Assembly (NCBI GenBank): GCA_026874595.1 | Contig: CM049310.1 | Coordinates: forward strand, 65,302,056-65,366,055 | Direction of reading: 5' to 3' | From: Sipunculus nudus | Taxonomy: Eukaryota; Annelida; Sipuncula; Golfingiida; Sipunculidae | DNA: 64,000 bases | Part shown: in pieces, positions 9,433-21,246 of the stretch | Position numbering within the stretch: position 1 is the first letter of the stretch | Layout of the letters: each line of letters opens with the position of its first letter | Notes under the pieces: generated by a model | Databases searched by the model: none | Told to the model about the DNA's origin: nothing | Seen by the model: the letters and a program-made list of their open reading frames with translations, nothing else | Program-made: the position numbers and the translations under genes

Positions 9433-11553
9433 AGCGAACCTGTGAGCTTATGCGATGGTGTGGCGTCGGCCGTCGTGCGTCGTCTATACGTTAACCCATA
9501 CTATCTTGAAAACGGCAAGAGTTAGCATCAAGAAATTTTCTGCAAAAAATTAGTCATCTAAAAAACTCTATCGGATTTTGCTTATTTTTTGGCTAACTGC
9601 ATTTTCTCAGATTTTATAGAGAAAAAGCTAAAAAAACTTTAAAAATCTTCTTCTCCGACACTGTTCAGCCAAATTGTCCAGTATTTCACAGAAATGATCC
9701 CTGGAACAATCTCTCTCAAGTTTGTTCGAATGGTTTAAGTTCGGTGATTTTTGGCTGAGTTACAGCTAGTTGTCTTAGTCAACTTAGTCATCTGTCCAAA
9801 AAAGCATACTAAAATTACAATCTTAGAAACGGCTGGAGCTGTCATCACCAAATTTTATGCCAATGTTGGTCACATGAGTCATGTCTGAAATTCAGGTATT
9901 GGTGGCGCCACCTGCATCGACCTTTTTTGAACACGGGTCATCAGTGCCCGTATCATACTGACAGCTACAAAAAACTTCTTCTCTGAAACCATTTGGCCAT
10001 ATTGTTTAATATCACACAGAAATGATCCTAGGGTAGTGAAGCAGATACATCTAGCCTGGAACCAGTTTATCAACATCCGTTGCATCATGCCTCCAGACAT
10101 TTAGATTTCAGGTTATTTTTGGTTAATATTGACAAGAATGTTTTTTAAAAACTTTTAAAAAATGTAGATTTATGATTTTAGATATTCCTCATGCCAGGCA
10201 ATGTTTACAATCACAGGTATATACGTTAACCCATACTATTTCGAAAACGACTGGAGCTAGCATCATGAAATTTAATGCAAAAAATTAGCCATCTGAAAAA
10301 AATCTGCATTTTCTCAGATTTTATAGAGAAAAAACTAAAAAACCTTTAAAAATCTTCTTCTCTGAAATGGTCTAGCCAATTTGTTCAATATTTCACAGAA
10401 ATAATCTTATATACCATCTTTCTCAAGTTTGTTCAAATGGTTCAAGTTCTGTAAATTTTGGCCTAATTATAGGAATTTGAACCTAGTAATCTGTCCAAAA
10501 AAACACTAAAATGACTATCTCAGAAACGGCCAGAGCTATCATCACCAAATTTTATGCCAGTGTTGGTCACATGAGACATATATGAAATTCAGGTATTGGT
10601 GGCGCCACCTGCATTGTCCTTTTTTGTACGGGAGTCATTGGTCATCTGTATATCAACCCATAATTTCTCAGGAATTGCAGGAGCTACCAAAAATGGTGGC
10701 GCCACCTGCAACCATTTTTGCACAGCGTCCATCTGTTCATCTGCCTTTGGATAATATTACTCATATCTCTGCAGTGGTTTGACTTATCCACCTGAAATTT
10801 TGCAGGTTTATACATCCTGGACAACTTTCTCGATTTATATCAGGTGGCGCCACCTACATTCGCATTTACTCTGCAGACATCCAAGCTCATATCTCGGGAA
10901 CCATTTGACTGATTGGGCCAAAATTTTGCATGTGTATAGATCTTACATAGCTCTTCATCATACGCAAAACTGGTGGCACCAACTGCAACCATTAATGCAC
11001 AGCGTCCATCTGTTCATCTGCCTTTGGATAAAATCACTCATATCTCAGCAGTGGTTTGACTTATCCACCTGAAATTTTGCAGGTTTATACATCATGGACA
11101 GCTTTCTTGATTTTATGACAGGTGGCGCCACCTACATTCACATTTACTCTGCAGACATCCAAGCTCATATCTCGGGAACCGTTTGACTGATTAGGCCAAA
11201 ATTTTGCATGTGTATAGATCTCACATAGCTCTTCATCATAGGCAAAACTGGTGGCGCCACCTGCAACCATTTATGCACAGCGTCCATCTGTTCATCTGCC
11301 TTGGGATAAAATCACTCATATCTCAGCAGTGGTTTGACTAATCCACCTGAAATTTTGCAGGTTTATACATCTTGGACAGCTTTCTTGATTTTATGACAGG
11401 TGGCACCACCTACATTCACGTTTAAGCTGCAGACATCCATGCTAATATGCAACACACCACGCTCTATTCCCCTTGCCACTTAATCCATGCCTCACTTCAC
11501 CCGTCCCATTTCTGCGGATACACATAGTGGCTTGATGACTACCCATATTCTTG
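9433..11553 (+). mobile_element. Composite D/C HINE-like element
   Basis: The 5' end is AGCGAACCTGTGAGCTTATG after a T run, shared with 12989. The internal block around TACGTTAACCCATACTAT occurs twice (about 9487 and 10222). From about 10600 the sequence switches to family C: units with GGTGGCGCCACC at 10598, 10695, 10845, 11121 and 11250 and TGCACAGCGTCCATCTGTTC. It ends with the C-type terminus: TGCGGATACAC, a stem AGTGGCTTGATGACT, ACCCATATT, then CTTG followed by TTTT. No coding capacity is seen. It may be two elements joined by nesting or recombination. Confidence 0.6.
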
Positions 11554-12250
11554 TTTTAAAATGTCCTAGTCCGAAACTTGCAGTTCAGAAACGTCCATTT
11601 TGCTGAAATCATAATGACTAAAGTAGATATGCAGGACTTAGGAGGATCAGTATTAAATTTTAAAAATAAACCTCCATTTATACTCCTAAACTTTGCACAG
11701 GTTCGCATTAGGCCTGTAGGCCTTGTTTATTAATCTAGATATTTTGATAAAAGGTTTATGAATATTTCAGCTTGATACAAAGCATTTTAGCCAAAGCCTT
11801 TAGTTTATGTAAACAGATTTGCCAACAGGCCAAGATTGTGTCTGTATATTTAAATAGGTTAAGAAACTGCCAACTGTTTCAGATTTGGCAATAGTTCAAG
11901 AGTTCATTCAGTGCAGCCAGATATAGGTCAAGAGTTCAATCAGTGCAGCCAAGCACAAGGCATGTGATCTCCTCATGGGTGACTTGTGAACACCTCATGG
12001 GCACCATTTCATCACCTCATGGGTGTCATGCCCCTCAGGGCTGCATGTGGAGCCAATCTATTTATAGCTTTGGCAGACTGCCAACTGTATAAGATTAGGC
12101 AACAGGGCAAGACACTCAGTGCAGCCAGGTACAGGTCAAAAGTTCACCCAGTCTAGCCAGGTGCAGGTCATGAGTTCACTCAGTGCAGTAGCCTGAGCCA
12201 GCAAATTTGTCACAGTTCACTCTGGGCAACTGCCTTTCTCATCTAAGCCT
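11554..12250. other. No gene; short direct repeats
   Basis: Non-coding sequence. CACCTCATGGG and variants recur near 11953-12020, and AGTTCA(C/A)(T/C)CAGTGCAGCC recurs near 11897-12190. GCACAGGTTCGCATTAGGCCT near 11696 resembles a block at 7815 upstream of the GABA-B exon. No element end was recognised. Confidence 0.4.
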
Positions 12251-12339
12251 GGTTAGCCCCATGCATCAGACTCAAGGTAAGTTTGATGTATTGGCCTGAT
12301 ATTATGACCTGTCTGTGTGTCTTTGATGGCCTTCTCAGA

Positions 12340-12620
12340 CAAAAGACAAGTGTCGCCAACTACAATGACTTTTGCACAGTGTATGTGCCTGCTTATTTCT
12401 ATAGAGGAATTTGATATATCATTCTGAAATTGGGCATATTTATACCTATCAAATAGCTTTGTTGTATACAAGACTGGTGGTGCCACTTACAATAATTTTT
12501 GCACAGTGTGTGTCCCTGCTTATTTCTCAGGAGGAGTTTGATATATCAGTCTGAACTTGGGATATGTATATATCTCTGATAGCTTTGTTGTATACAAGAC
12601 TGGTGGTGCCAGCTACAATA
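12340..12620. repeat. Tandem repeat, about 126-bp unit
   Basis: The block ACAATGACTTTTGCACAGTGT / ACAATAATTTTTGCACAGTGT, then CTGCTTATTTCT, then TAGCTTTGTTGTATACAAGACTGG, recurs with a period of about 126 bp (near 12360, 12487 and a partial third at 12611). Each unit ends in GGTGGTGCCA, a degenerate form of the GGTGGCGCCACC palindrome, so it is a diverged family C-type array. Confidence 0.6.
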
Positions 12621-12627
12621 ATTTTTT

Positions 12628-12988
12628 GCTCAGCTGACTGTAAGTCAACTGAGGTATAGGTATGGCGCCAGTCCGTCTGGACGTCCGGGCGTCTGGCAGT
12701 CCATTAGCAGGGCACAAATCATAACAGCTGGTCCTTGAAACTTCTAAGTAAAGATCCAGGGAGGTCATAAAAAATCTCCTTGGAAAACAGAAATTAGGTC
12801 ACTGCGACCTATATCCTTTGAGCTATGGGGCTTGAAAGTACCCCCCAGAATAGTAAAAATTTGATACAAAACCTATTTCTTGATAAAGAATGCATGGTTT
12901 TATGAATATTGCCTTGACTATTGACCATGACTAGTTATGTCAGTTCCTGAAACGTGGTGGGGCCACCTGTATTTTAACAAATATTTTT
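12628..12988 (+). mobile_element. Family B 5' fragment
   Basis: It begins GCTCAGCTGACTGTAAGTCA after a T run and continues with the family B body (GGGCACAAATCATAAC, then AAATTAGGTCACTG, then GTACCCCCCAGAATAG) to a degenerate palindrome GGTGGGGCCACC. It is cut by the family D start at 12989. No 3' end. Confidence 0.65.
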
Positions 12989-13485
12989 AGCAAACCTGTG
13001 AACTTATGTGATGGTGCGGTGTTGTGCCTCGTCCGTACTTTAACCATAGCTATCTCAAAAATGGCTGAAGCTAGTATCACCAAATTTTTTGTAAATAATC
13101 AGTATTCTGAAAAACTCCAATGGATTTTTTTAAATTTTTTTTTCTAACTGGATTTTCTTAGATTTTATAGGAAAAAAGCTAAAAAAGCTTTAAAAGTCTT
13201 CTTCTCCGAAACTGTCCAGCCTAAATTGTCCAATATTACACAGAAATGATCCCTGGAACAATCTTTCTCAAGTTTGTTCAAATGCGATATAGTACATTGA
13301 TGAATGGCTGAGTTACAGGAAGCTAAACATTTGGCCAAAAATGGCATAATAAATTCAAGTCTCAGAAACAGCTTGAACTATCATCACCAAATTGTATGCA
13401 AATGTTGTTCACATGATTCGTATTTTAAATTGAGTTTTTTGTTGCACCACCTACATCATGCAAAAACCATGTAATTTTGGCCTTT
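12989..13485 (+). mobile_element. Family D 5' fragment
   Basis: It starts AGCAAACCTGTGAACTTATG after TTTTT, matching the start at 9433, and continues with the family D internal text (AATGGCTGAAGCTAG, CTCAAGTTTGTTCAAATG). It stops where a family A start appears. Non-coding. Confidence 0.6.
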
Positions 13486-13773
13486 GAGTTCAGCTGACTA
13501 TAAGTCATCTAAGCTATAGCTATGGTCCTTTGTCCGTCCTCCATCCGGCCTGCCGGCCATTAACAGGGCATGTTTTGAAACCATTGGATCTACGAATCTG
13601 AAATTAGGCATACAGTAAGATGTCCCAAATCTCCTTCCATACCAAAATTGAGTCACTATGACTTCATTCCTTCGAGATATTAAGGAAAAACCTCATTTTT
13701 CCAATAAAAACCAGTTGTTTAAGACTTAAGACTGCATAATATCAAAATCACTGAACTGATATGAAACATTTTT
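13486..13773 (+). mobile_element. Family A 5' fragment
   Basis: It begins AGTTCAGCTGACTATAAGTC and follows family A for about 280 bp to the AATATCAAAATCACTGA block, where a full-length A copy begins. It is a truncated older copy. Confidence 0.6.
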
Positions 13774-13818
13774 AGCTCAGCTGACTATAAGTCATCTGAG
13801 CTATAGTCGTGGTCCATT

Positions 13819-13876
13819 GTCCGTCGTCCGTCCGTCTGTCCGTCCGTCCGTCCGTCCGTCCGTCCGTCCGTCCGTA
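13819..13876. repeat. (CCGT)n microsatellite in family A 5' end
   Basis: A run of CCGT repeats with a few interruptions. The same position in the other full family A copies also holds a CCGT run (28227-28285 and 48307-48357), so the microsatellite travels with the element and varies in length between copies. Confidence 0.9.
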
Positions 13877-14771
13877 GATGTGGCACGTTTTGAAACCGTA
13901 AGACCTAGGAATCCAAAATTCGGCATAATGTTAGATGTCCCCAAGATCTCCTACCAAGCCGAAAACTGGGTGTTTGCAACTTCGTTCCTTTGAGAAATTA
14001 AGGAAAAACCTCAATTTTTTATTAAAAACCTATTTTCACACTTCAGGACTGCCTAATATCAAAACCACTCATCTGTTTTACCTCATATTTACCATAAATA
14101 TTCCTCTATATAGTTCCTATGTACATGCCAGAAATTTTGTCTGTATTATTTAATTTAAAAAAGTTATGGGCCCAAACATAATGCATTTTGTAAAAAATCA
14201 GAAAAGATATTTGATCACTTAACACAAAAAATGTTAATGCTATAAACCTTTTTTCCAGTAATATAACTTTAATTAATCAAAATTAAATTGTATACCCAAA
14301 ATTAGATGAAAATCTTGTAAATTTTTTAAAATATTATTAAAAATAAAAAATTGGTACCTTAAATTTTGCCCAACTTTGACCATGGCACGTTTTTTTCCTG
14401 TAAGTACTGTGGATTTAATTTTCTCAGCATGTTTTTGTTAGCATTTCAACTGTTAACACCAAAAATTTGAAACCAGATGATCAAAAACTGTAGATTTTAA
14501 TCAAGTTTTCAAGCACCATGTAACATATTGTTTACATCAAGCTAGTGTTATGCAGTTTGCAAGAGCTCAGCTCCCCAGCTTCAAATCTAAGTTCCTTAAA
14601 TTCGGCATACAGTTAGATGTCTCCAAAATGCCCTACCATGCCAAGAATTTGGTCACTAGGACATTCAAGATATTAATGAAAAACTTCATTTTTCCATAAA
14701 AAACCCATTGTTACACTTCAAAACTGCCTAATATCAACACCACTGATCTGACTTTAATCATAAATAATATA

Positions 14772-16269
14772 CATATTTTTCATTCTCTATGCACGTGCCA
14801 GAATGATGTCAGTATTGTGTAATTGTTTTAAGTTATGGGCCCAAACATAATGCACTTTGTAAAAAATCAAGAAATATATTTACTCCCTTAACAAAAGCAT
14901 TGCTGAAGCTAGAGATTTTTTTGTCAGGGATGTAACATTATTTAATCAAGATTCATTTGAATACCCAAAATTAGTTCTGAATTTTTTCAAATTTTATTTA
15001 GTATAAATATAAAATTAGTACCTTAAATTTTGCCCAACTGTGACCATGGCACATTTGTTTCCCGTGAGCACTGTTGATATAATTTTCATATCATGCACAC
15101 ATAAGCATTTCAGCTTTTTAGTTTAGAAAGCTGAAAGAAATTGGCCAAAAATTATAGCTTTTATTAATGTTTTTTATGAGACCCTGTCAGACTTTGGCTC
15201 TCTCCAGCCCCTCTTGAGTCACCTGTATGTTGACCTTGTTGACCTTTCATCAAATTATGCACGCTTGAGGCGAGGCATACATGGAATCCAGGCAGCTAAT
15301 GGCAAGCCACAGTTGATCCAGGTGTCCAACCCAACTCATCTAGTAGTTTTAACCAAGAACATAACAAAAAACAATAAATTAATAAATTTTTATTGGTTTT
15401 TAATAACAAATTAAAGAAAAAAAGAAAAGGAATTTGTTAGTTTATAATAACAGGAAATTAACTTGCAGTTACTGATGATATAAGAATCTTGTATCGATGG
15501 GTAGAATATCACATATTCCACATATTTTTCATTCTCTATGCACGTGCCAGAATGATGTCAGTATTGTGTAATTGTTTTAAGTTATGGGCCCAAACATAAT
15601 GCACTTTGTAAAAAATCAAGAAATATATTTACTCCCTTAACAAAAGCATTGCTGAAGCTAGAGATTTTTTTGTCAGGGATGTAACATTATTTAATCAAGA
15701 TTCATTTGAATACCCAAAATTAGTTCTGAATTTTTTCAAATTTTATTTAGTATAAATATAAAATTAGTACCTTAAATTTTGCCCAACTGTGACCATGGCA
15801 CAATTGTTTCCCGTGAGCACTGTTGATATAATTTTCATATCATGCACACATAAGCATTTCAGCTTTTTAGTTTAGAAAGCTGAAAGAAATTGGCCAAAAA
15901 TTATAGCTTTTATTAATGTTTTTTATGAGACCCTGTCAGACTTTGGCTCTCTCCAGCCCCTCTTGAGTCACCTGTATGTTGACCTTGTTGACCTTTCATC
16001 AAATTATGCACGCTTGAGGCGAGGCATACATGGAATCCAGGCAGCTAATGGCAAGCCACAGTTGATCCAGGTGTCCAACCCAACTCATCTAGTAGTTTTA
16101 ACCAAGAACATAACAAAAAACAATAAATTAATAAATTTTTATTGGTTTTTAATAACAAATTAAAGAAAAAAAGAAAAGGTATTTGTTAGTTTATAATAAC
16201 AGGAAATTAACTTGCAGTTACTGATGATATAAGAATCTTGTATCGATGGGTAGAATATCACATATTCCA
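14772..16269. repeat. 749-bp tandem direct duplication inside family A
   Basis: 14772-15520 is repeated as 15521-16269. I noticed only a few differences, for example CACATTTG versus CACAATTG near 15054/15803 and AGGAATTTG versus AGGTATTTG near 15428/16177. The exon-like segment is contained in both halves. Other A copies (3985-5955, 48908-50880) have a single copy. Either the duplication is very recent or it is an assembly artefact. Confidence 0.9.
15181..15321 (+). pseudogene. Exon-like 141-bp segment (copies 2 and 3)
   Basis: This is the same open 47-codon island as at 4735-4875, again with AG in front and CAG/GTGTCC behind. A further copy is at 15930-16070. Compared with copy 1 there are silent changes (CTG to TTG, TTA to TTG) and replacements (L to H, Y to N). 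No indel has accumulated. Function unknown. Confidence 0.35.
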
Positions 16270-17144
16270 AATAACACCATGCAGTCACCTATGGCATTTT
16301 TCAGTTCAATTTTAATGATAAAGAAGTAAATTTTATTATTCATTACTAATCATTAGGGATCATATGAAGGAAATTAGACAAAGATGCAGTTGATAATATT
16401 AATCTAGATTCCTGCTGTGTCTAGTGTGTACATTGATGTGAAATTAGTCCAAAATGAATTTTTTACAGTTATTTTTTAATATAAATAAAAGCCATAAAAC
16501 CAGGTACTTATGATCATTATTTAAATGTGTGAATTTTGTATATTCTGGATTCTCAACATCATTGTTTGGTGGAAACTGAATAAATTCCAGACATGGTGCA
16601 AATACTTTGTAATTGTATTTAAATACGAATATGATTTTGTACTCCATTATAAAATTTCTTGCATAAAGAATGGGAATTCAGGTAAAAATGAAAATATATG
16701 AATACTCGTGCAAATACTTTCAAAATGTATTCATGAATGCATTCATGAATATATTCTTTAATATTATTTTTATAATCATATCAGTTATATTTCATTTTAA
16801 AAAATCATATGATTCTCTTATTATTTTTAATAAAAAATTATATTTGGGACAATATTTGTATTTTTTTAAATAAATAGTTAAACTCTTATATTATATGTTC
16901 TGCTTATAAGTTATATGGCCAAGTCAAAATCTGTGTGACAATAGTACTCCATTTGTCAATAAAATAAATGAAATCAATCCTCTTCCCTGTCTCCAAAGGT
17001 ACTATCAAAATCATACATAAGCTAAACAACAAATCATAATACAGCTTATATTTATTACAACACAAAACCAGCATGTGCCTCATTTCTAAATAATATTTTT
17101 TTATCATATATAACAGCTGAGCGTCGTGACCCATAGGTCCCTTG

Positions 17145-17325
17145 TTTATATATATCTTTTTACATATTATTTTTAATATATTTTACATATGTACATACCA
17201 GAAATATGTTCAATATTTTGTAAATTTTTGAAGTTATTGGCCTGAACATAATGCACTTTGTAAAAAATCAAGAAAGATATATACTACCTTAATTAGCATG
17301 AGAATTGCCAAAGCTAGAGATTAGG
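17145..17325 (+). mobile_element. Family A internal fragment
   Basis: It contains ACATACCAGAAATATGTTCA, CATAATGCACTTTGTAAAAAA and GAGAATTGCCAAAGCTAGAG, all family A internal landmarks. It has no ends and is followed by the LTR-like region. Confidence 0.55.
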
Positions 17326-17329
17326 GGTC

Positions 17330-17760
17330 TCAGGGCCCTTCATCAAGTTATAAGCCAATCTCAATGATTACCTCAGCCACCATTTTGGTCCCTGATACAA
17401 CAGGGTCCCCACTAAATATTCTGTCCGGCCACCGTGTAATAGTAACTCCAACTAGATTAGCAAAACAGTTCTTACCACTCCACTCAATCAGCAATTTCAC
17501 GCACACCAGCCATATCTCAAGTCTTAAGCAACTTCCAATAAGTTTTTGTCCAGTCCAATTCCTCCGACGTTAACCAGCGTTCTCTAAAAATCCTTCTTCT
17601 CGAATCTCTCCCTCTTTTTAACTTGCCCGCCTCCCCCCCCCCTACCGGGGAGCTCTGACAAAAACATTTCATACCGGTCAAACTCTACACGGTCCTATAG
17701 CTAAAAGCAGGGTCCGCCACATCTGTCTCCCCTTAAAATCAACTGCCTGCAGTTGAGACG
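17330..17760 (-). repeat. Possible gypsy 3' LTR with polypurine tract
   Basis: On the minus strand, downstream of the pol and accessory ORFs, a purine run (AAGGGGAGACAGA at about 17722-17737) is followed immediately by TGTGGCGGACCC, as expected for a polypurine tract followed by an LTR starting TG. Near 17380 the minus strand reads AAATGGTGGCTGAGG, which resembles a primer-binding site. The sequence does not match the candidate LTR at 62216-62464, so the assignment to the same element is unproven. 17640 holds a run of C. Confidence 0.3.
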
Positions 17761-18054
17761 TAACAACAATCAAAGAAAATGATATCATAAAGATTTTGAA
17801 ATCTCAATTAGTAAAAAACAGTGATAACATAAACATACCCTGATTAGTCTCTGATGAAATCAATTATTTATAAATAAAAATAATAACAAAATATACTTCC
17901 GTGCATTTCCTGAAGTTCATGGCACAAATGCCCTCCAATAAACAAACAAATGAAAAAATACTTCTCTAAGGTAGAACAACAGAAGGGTTCTTAGAATTTA
18001 AATAAAACTAGAAATACCAAAGAATAAACATAGCCAAATATAACTTGAAACTAG
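17761..18054. other. Non-coding stretch between putative PPT and accessory ORF
   Basis: AT-rich sequence with no open frame of note and no recognised repeat. It probably represents the 3' untranslated part of the gypsy element. Confidence 0.35.
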
Positions 18055-19055
18055 TATGTCAGTATACCAATTTTCAACATCAAACAGAGTTTCATGCAGG
18101 TGTACTGTGAATAGGATGACAGACTAGTTGTGGTTGATGTGGAAGGGGACCTGGACCCCCTATCTTGCGGTGTGGAACTGTGCTGCAAAAGTGCAGTGCG
18201 ATACCAATCAGCCCACTGGTTTAGTTGCTCTCATTGGTCCGCTAGGTCCACCTCTGTCACCTGCTGGCTAAGATGGTCAAGGGTGCGATGGTCAGCCCAC
18301 AGCTGTTGGTTGAGGATGCTTATCTCTTGAGAGCGCTCCTGATCCTGTCTTTCTAGGAGAGCGACCCGCTGTCTGGCCTCATGCAGGTCAGCACGAAGCT
18401 GACCGACAATGCCCCTGTACTCAACCATATGTTGCTCCAGGGTGTTCGCTACCCGCTCCAAAGGAAGGGTCAGGCCTAAGTAACTAAACACCCATTCCAG
18501 ATTCCCAGGAAATGGCTGCCCATCTGGGTCCTGGTATCCCTGATCACGCATGCAGTCTCTTAGTACAGGGACATTGTAGATGTTGGCCCAACATTCGAAT
18601 TCCCTCTCGTCTTCGAATTCGCCGAGATGCCGTTGCCGCATGTGGTCTCTCAGACATGCATTTTTCTGAACCACAAACTTGCAGTGCACGTTAGGGCACC
18701 TGAAGACCCTGGTATAGATCATATGCTGTCCCAGCCAATGGCATCCCAGCAAGCATTCACTGTCTTTTTGAAGTCTGCAGCGCCTCACAGGGCAATTCAA
18801 ATGCCTCCTGGACACCACTCTGGTCCTCGAATCTGGCTGTCTCGCCCCAGCTGTTCCAGCCACACCATCTGCCTGACTACTATTCTCCATGTTCCCATCC
18901 CCTGCTATTCTCTCGTCTTGCACCGGGGTCCCCAGTGTCACAGGCGATTGTGGTCTCGTACATGTCTTTCTATTGTGTTGGCTAGTGCTGGGTCTTGCAG
19001 GCGCACATCCTGCACGGGAAACTGCACCATAGTTCTGCAAACACAGTATTATCAA
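18055..19055 (-). pseudogene. Gypsy-associated accessory ORF: C2H2-like finger plus coiled coil
   Basis: The open frame 18231-19055 encodes 274 residues; an internal Met at about residue 56 (MENSSQADG) is a likelier start. Residues 88-143 hold paired cysteines and histidines, including CPNVHCKFVVQ then CLRDHMRQRH, which fits C-x4-C-x12-H-x4-H. Residues 195-270 are rich in Leu, Glu, Gln and Arg with heptad-like spacing, suggesting a coiled coil. A TGA at 18231-18233 ends it, but the same frame stays open for about 55 more codons (EQLNQWADWYRTALLQ and a Ser/Thr-rich tail), so the stop looks secondary. It lies 3' of integrase in the same orientation. It is not an envelope: no signal peptide or membrane segment is visible. 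Function unknown; nucleic-acid binding is inferred. Confidence 0.55.
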
Positions 19056-19367
19056 GAATAAACTTATTGAACTAATCCATGTTCACATGAACACATGGTT
19101 GACCCATGGCGAACCTCTCCACACATTTGTAGTTATTCATTATTCTACCTGCTGTATAAGATGCTCTTTGTTAACATGACATGTAACCTGTACCATGGTC
19201 AAAGGGACATTCTAGGTTGAACCTTGTGGCTCTGGCAATATGATATTTCTTTCTATAGCCTATGCTATCTTACAAGGGTTTTTATTGATAATACATGCTA
19301 TCCCTGCCTGTTCTACCATAGGTTTAAAAACCTATTCATCATATTTATGAGTCTAGCAGCCCAAACA
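19056..19367. other. Gap between accessory ORF and pol tail
   Basis: No long open frame. It contains ACATGACATGTAACCTG and T-rich stretches. Nothing recognised. Confidence 0.3.
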
Positions 19368-19727
19368 TCAAGTTCCCTGTCTTATATGTTCAGTCGGTCC
19401 ACCAGCTTTTTGACGCAAAAACCCAAGTTGATAACATCGGCCGCTGAGCTGTCTCATCCTCGGCGTCATTGTCTGCTTCTCCATTGTTGTTTGCGGATGC
19501 CTGTGGAGGGGTCTCTTTGTCCCGATCATCCAGGATATTACTGGTTCTGATTTCCCATCTTCTGTGTCATCCTTCCCATTAGGTTCCCTTTGATGCTTAT
19601 CAGCCACCCCTAGGTCATCCAAATCTACTGACAGATCTCTCACCAACCCATTTTCGCCCACTTGGCTATTCGACTTAAGCAAGCATTCATGTTGGGCATC
19701 TCCTAAACAAGCTTTCAGTTGATCCAC
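19368..19727 (-). pseudogene. Gypsy pol C-terminal tail
   Basis: A 119-residue acidic/polar frame directly downstream of the integrase core, rich in Asp, Glu, Gln and Lys (for example SVDLDDLGVADKHQREPNGK). It has no recognised domain. It is separated from the integrase frame by a stop near 19737, probably an inactivating change, since spacing and orientation fit one polyprotein. Confidence 0.45.
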
Positions 19728-19737
19728 ATGTAAGACC

Positions 19738-20853
19738 TTACTGGGTTTTTCTGGGGCCTCTTGTATTTGTCACCTCATCAATTACAAGGAACGGGCCCGT
19801 CCAACCTCTACCCAGTTTCTGGTTGCCTTTTGGTGGGTAGTAATACCATACCCAACTTCCAATCGGGAACTTCCCGTGTATGGCGTTAACGTCATAGTTC
19901 CGTTTTTGGCGCTCTGTTGCTTTCTTGAGGTGCTGCCTAGCATGTTCATGGGCAACCATCGTTGCTTCTTTTACCCAAGTGACATACTCGTGTGGACTCT
20001 GAGGTACTTGGTCTGCCGGCAGGCCCCCCATGAGTAGATCTATTGGCATAGTCTTTTCTCTGCCCAGAATCATCAAATCAGGTGAACACTTGGTACTATC
20101 GTGGGCGGTTGCGCAATATGCTGACATCATATATGGTAGAAGATCATCCTAGTTGTCCTGATAGTTGTTCACAAAACAAGACAACGATTGGAGTAAGGTT
20201 CTGTTGGCTCGCTCTACAATTGCATCACTTTGGGGCCGATAAGTACAGGTTCTTGTCTTATCAATCTCCAGCAACCTACATAGTTGATTCATCAGTTTTG
20301 ACTGGAGATCAGGTCCTTGGTCACTATGTAGAACCCTTGGAATCTCGTACTTTAAGATGAAGTCATGCATCAGCCTCTTAGCAATAGTTTGAGCGGTGTG
20401 GTCTGGCAGTGCGTACACCTCAGCCCATTTTGTGAAATAATCTGACAGGACACAGATGTACTGATTTCCATTCTCAGTAGTCCTCAGTGGGCCAAGAATG
20501 TCTAGAGCTATAGGTTCCATTCGATCTCCAACAGGACTCTGATGAAGAGGTGCTTTACGGGGTCCTGTGCGTGGTTTTCTGTTGGCACACACGTTACATC
20601 TCTGACACCATCGAATCACATCCCATTTGTGACCAGGCCAATAATAGCGTTGGCGTACATTATGTAGAGTCTTTGTTATGCCTAAGTGTTCAGCTAGTCT
20701 CTTGTTATGGACAAACTTCATGATTTGCTTTCTCAATGGCCATGGTGTCACAAGTTGACGAATCTTTGGCATATTGTCACTAGGAGCCCACTCTTCATAG
20801 AGTAAATTGTCCAGGATCACTAAGTTGTTCCACTGGCTCCACAATGCTTTCAA
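19738..20853 (-). pseudogene. Gypsy integrase
   Basis: Joins retroelement cDNA to the host genome. The frame 20149-20853 shows the zinc-binding region (KFVHNKRLAEHLG, then WCQRCNVCANRK) and the DDE core: Asp in ALDILGP, Asp in LHSDQGPD, Glu in IVERANRTL. The frame 19738-20130 continues with the end of the core (LMILGREKTMPIDLL) and a GPF-type module (WTGPFLVID). A stop close to 20146 separates the two frames. Ty3/gypsy order protease, RT, RNase H, integrase is kept on the minus strand. There is no chromodomain. Confidence 0.85.
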
Positions 20854-21246
20854 GTCTCGTGATTCTGTTGCTATTATGGCCCATGGTGGCTTTTGTTAAT
20901 CTCTAGTCATAAGGACCATTATTTTTGATATTGCAGTATCCTCTTGCTGTAACCTTTGAAGGACATCAGTGTCATACTCTTGACACCACTCCTCGAATGA
21001 TTGATGGCTTTGGGAACTTTGGGAGGCATCATTCTCCGTATCACTGGAAGCTCAACTATGGTATGCACGGCTGAGATCTTTCACATATCTGGTTTCAAAC
21101 AGTCCTCCCTTTTGTACTGTCATCAGTCTTGGTATGCTTGGCCCCTGCTCTGGTTGGGATATCAAAAGAGTACATGTCTAACACCGTAAGCCACCGTGCT
21201 AACATCCCTTCAATGTTATGAAAGTTCTTTAACCACCGTGATCGGT

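Larger units (their letters stand above)
13774..17144 (+). mobile_element. Family A HINE-like element, longest copy
   Basis: Both ends are visible. The 5' AGCTCAGCTGACTATAAGTC forms an imperfect hairpin with CATCTGAGCT. The 3' end has CAGCTGAGCG (inverted copy of the 5' terminus), an imperfect hairpin GACCCATAGGTCC and CTTG. It sits between TTTTT and TTTA, consistent with T/T insertion. Inside are a (CCGT)n tract, the AT-rich body, two copies of the exon-like segment (15181-15321, 15930-16070) and a 749-bp tandem duplication. No transposase is present, so it is non-autonomous. Asymmetric terminal inverted repeats, a 3' hairpin and T/T insertion are the recorded signature of Helentron-associated interspersed elements (HINEs). 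Confidence 0.8.

Noticed and set aside
13819-13876. CRISPR-like regular repeats
   Set aside because: A tetranucleotide microsatellite in a eukaryotic genome; no spacers.
16444-17134. AT-rich frames conserved at 30934, 31393, 50178 and 50637
   Set aside because: They recur because they sit in family A copies. Composition is biased and no domain is visible; repeats, not genes.
18627-19061. A 144-codon plus-strand frame
   Set aside because: Antisense shadow of the accessory ORF on the minus strand, which has the Cys/His pattern.
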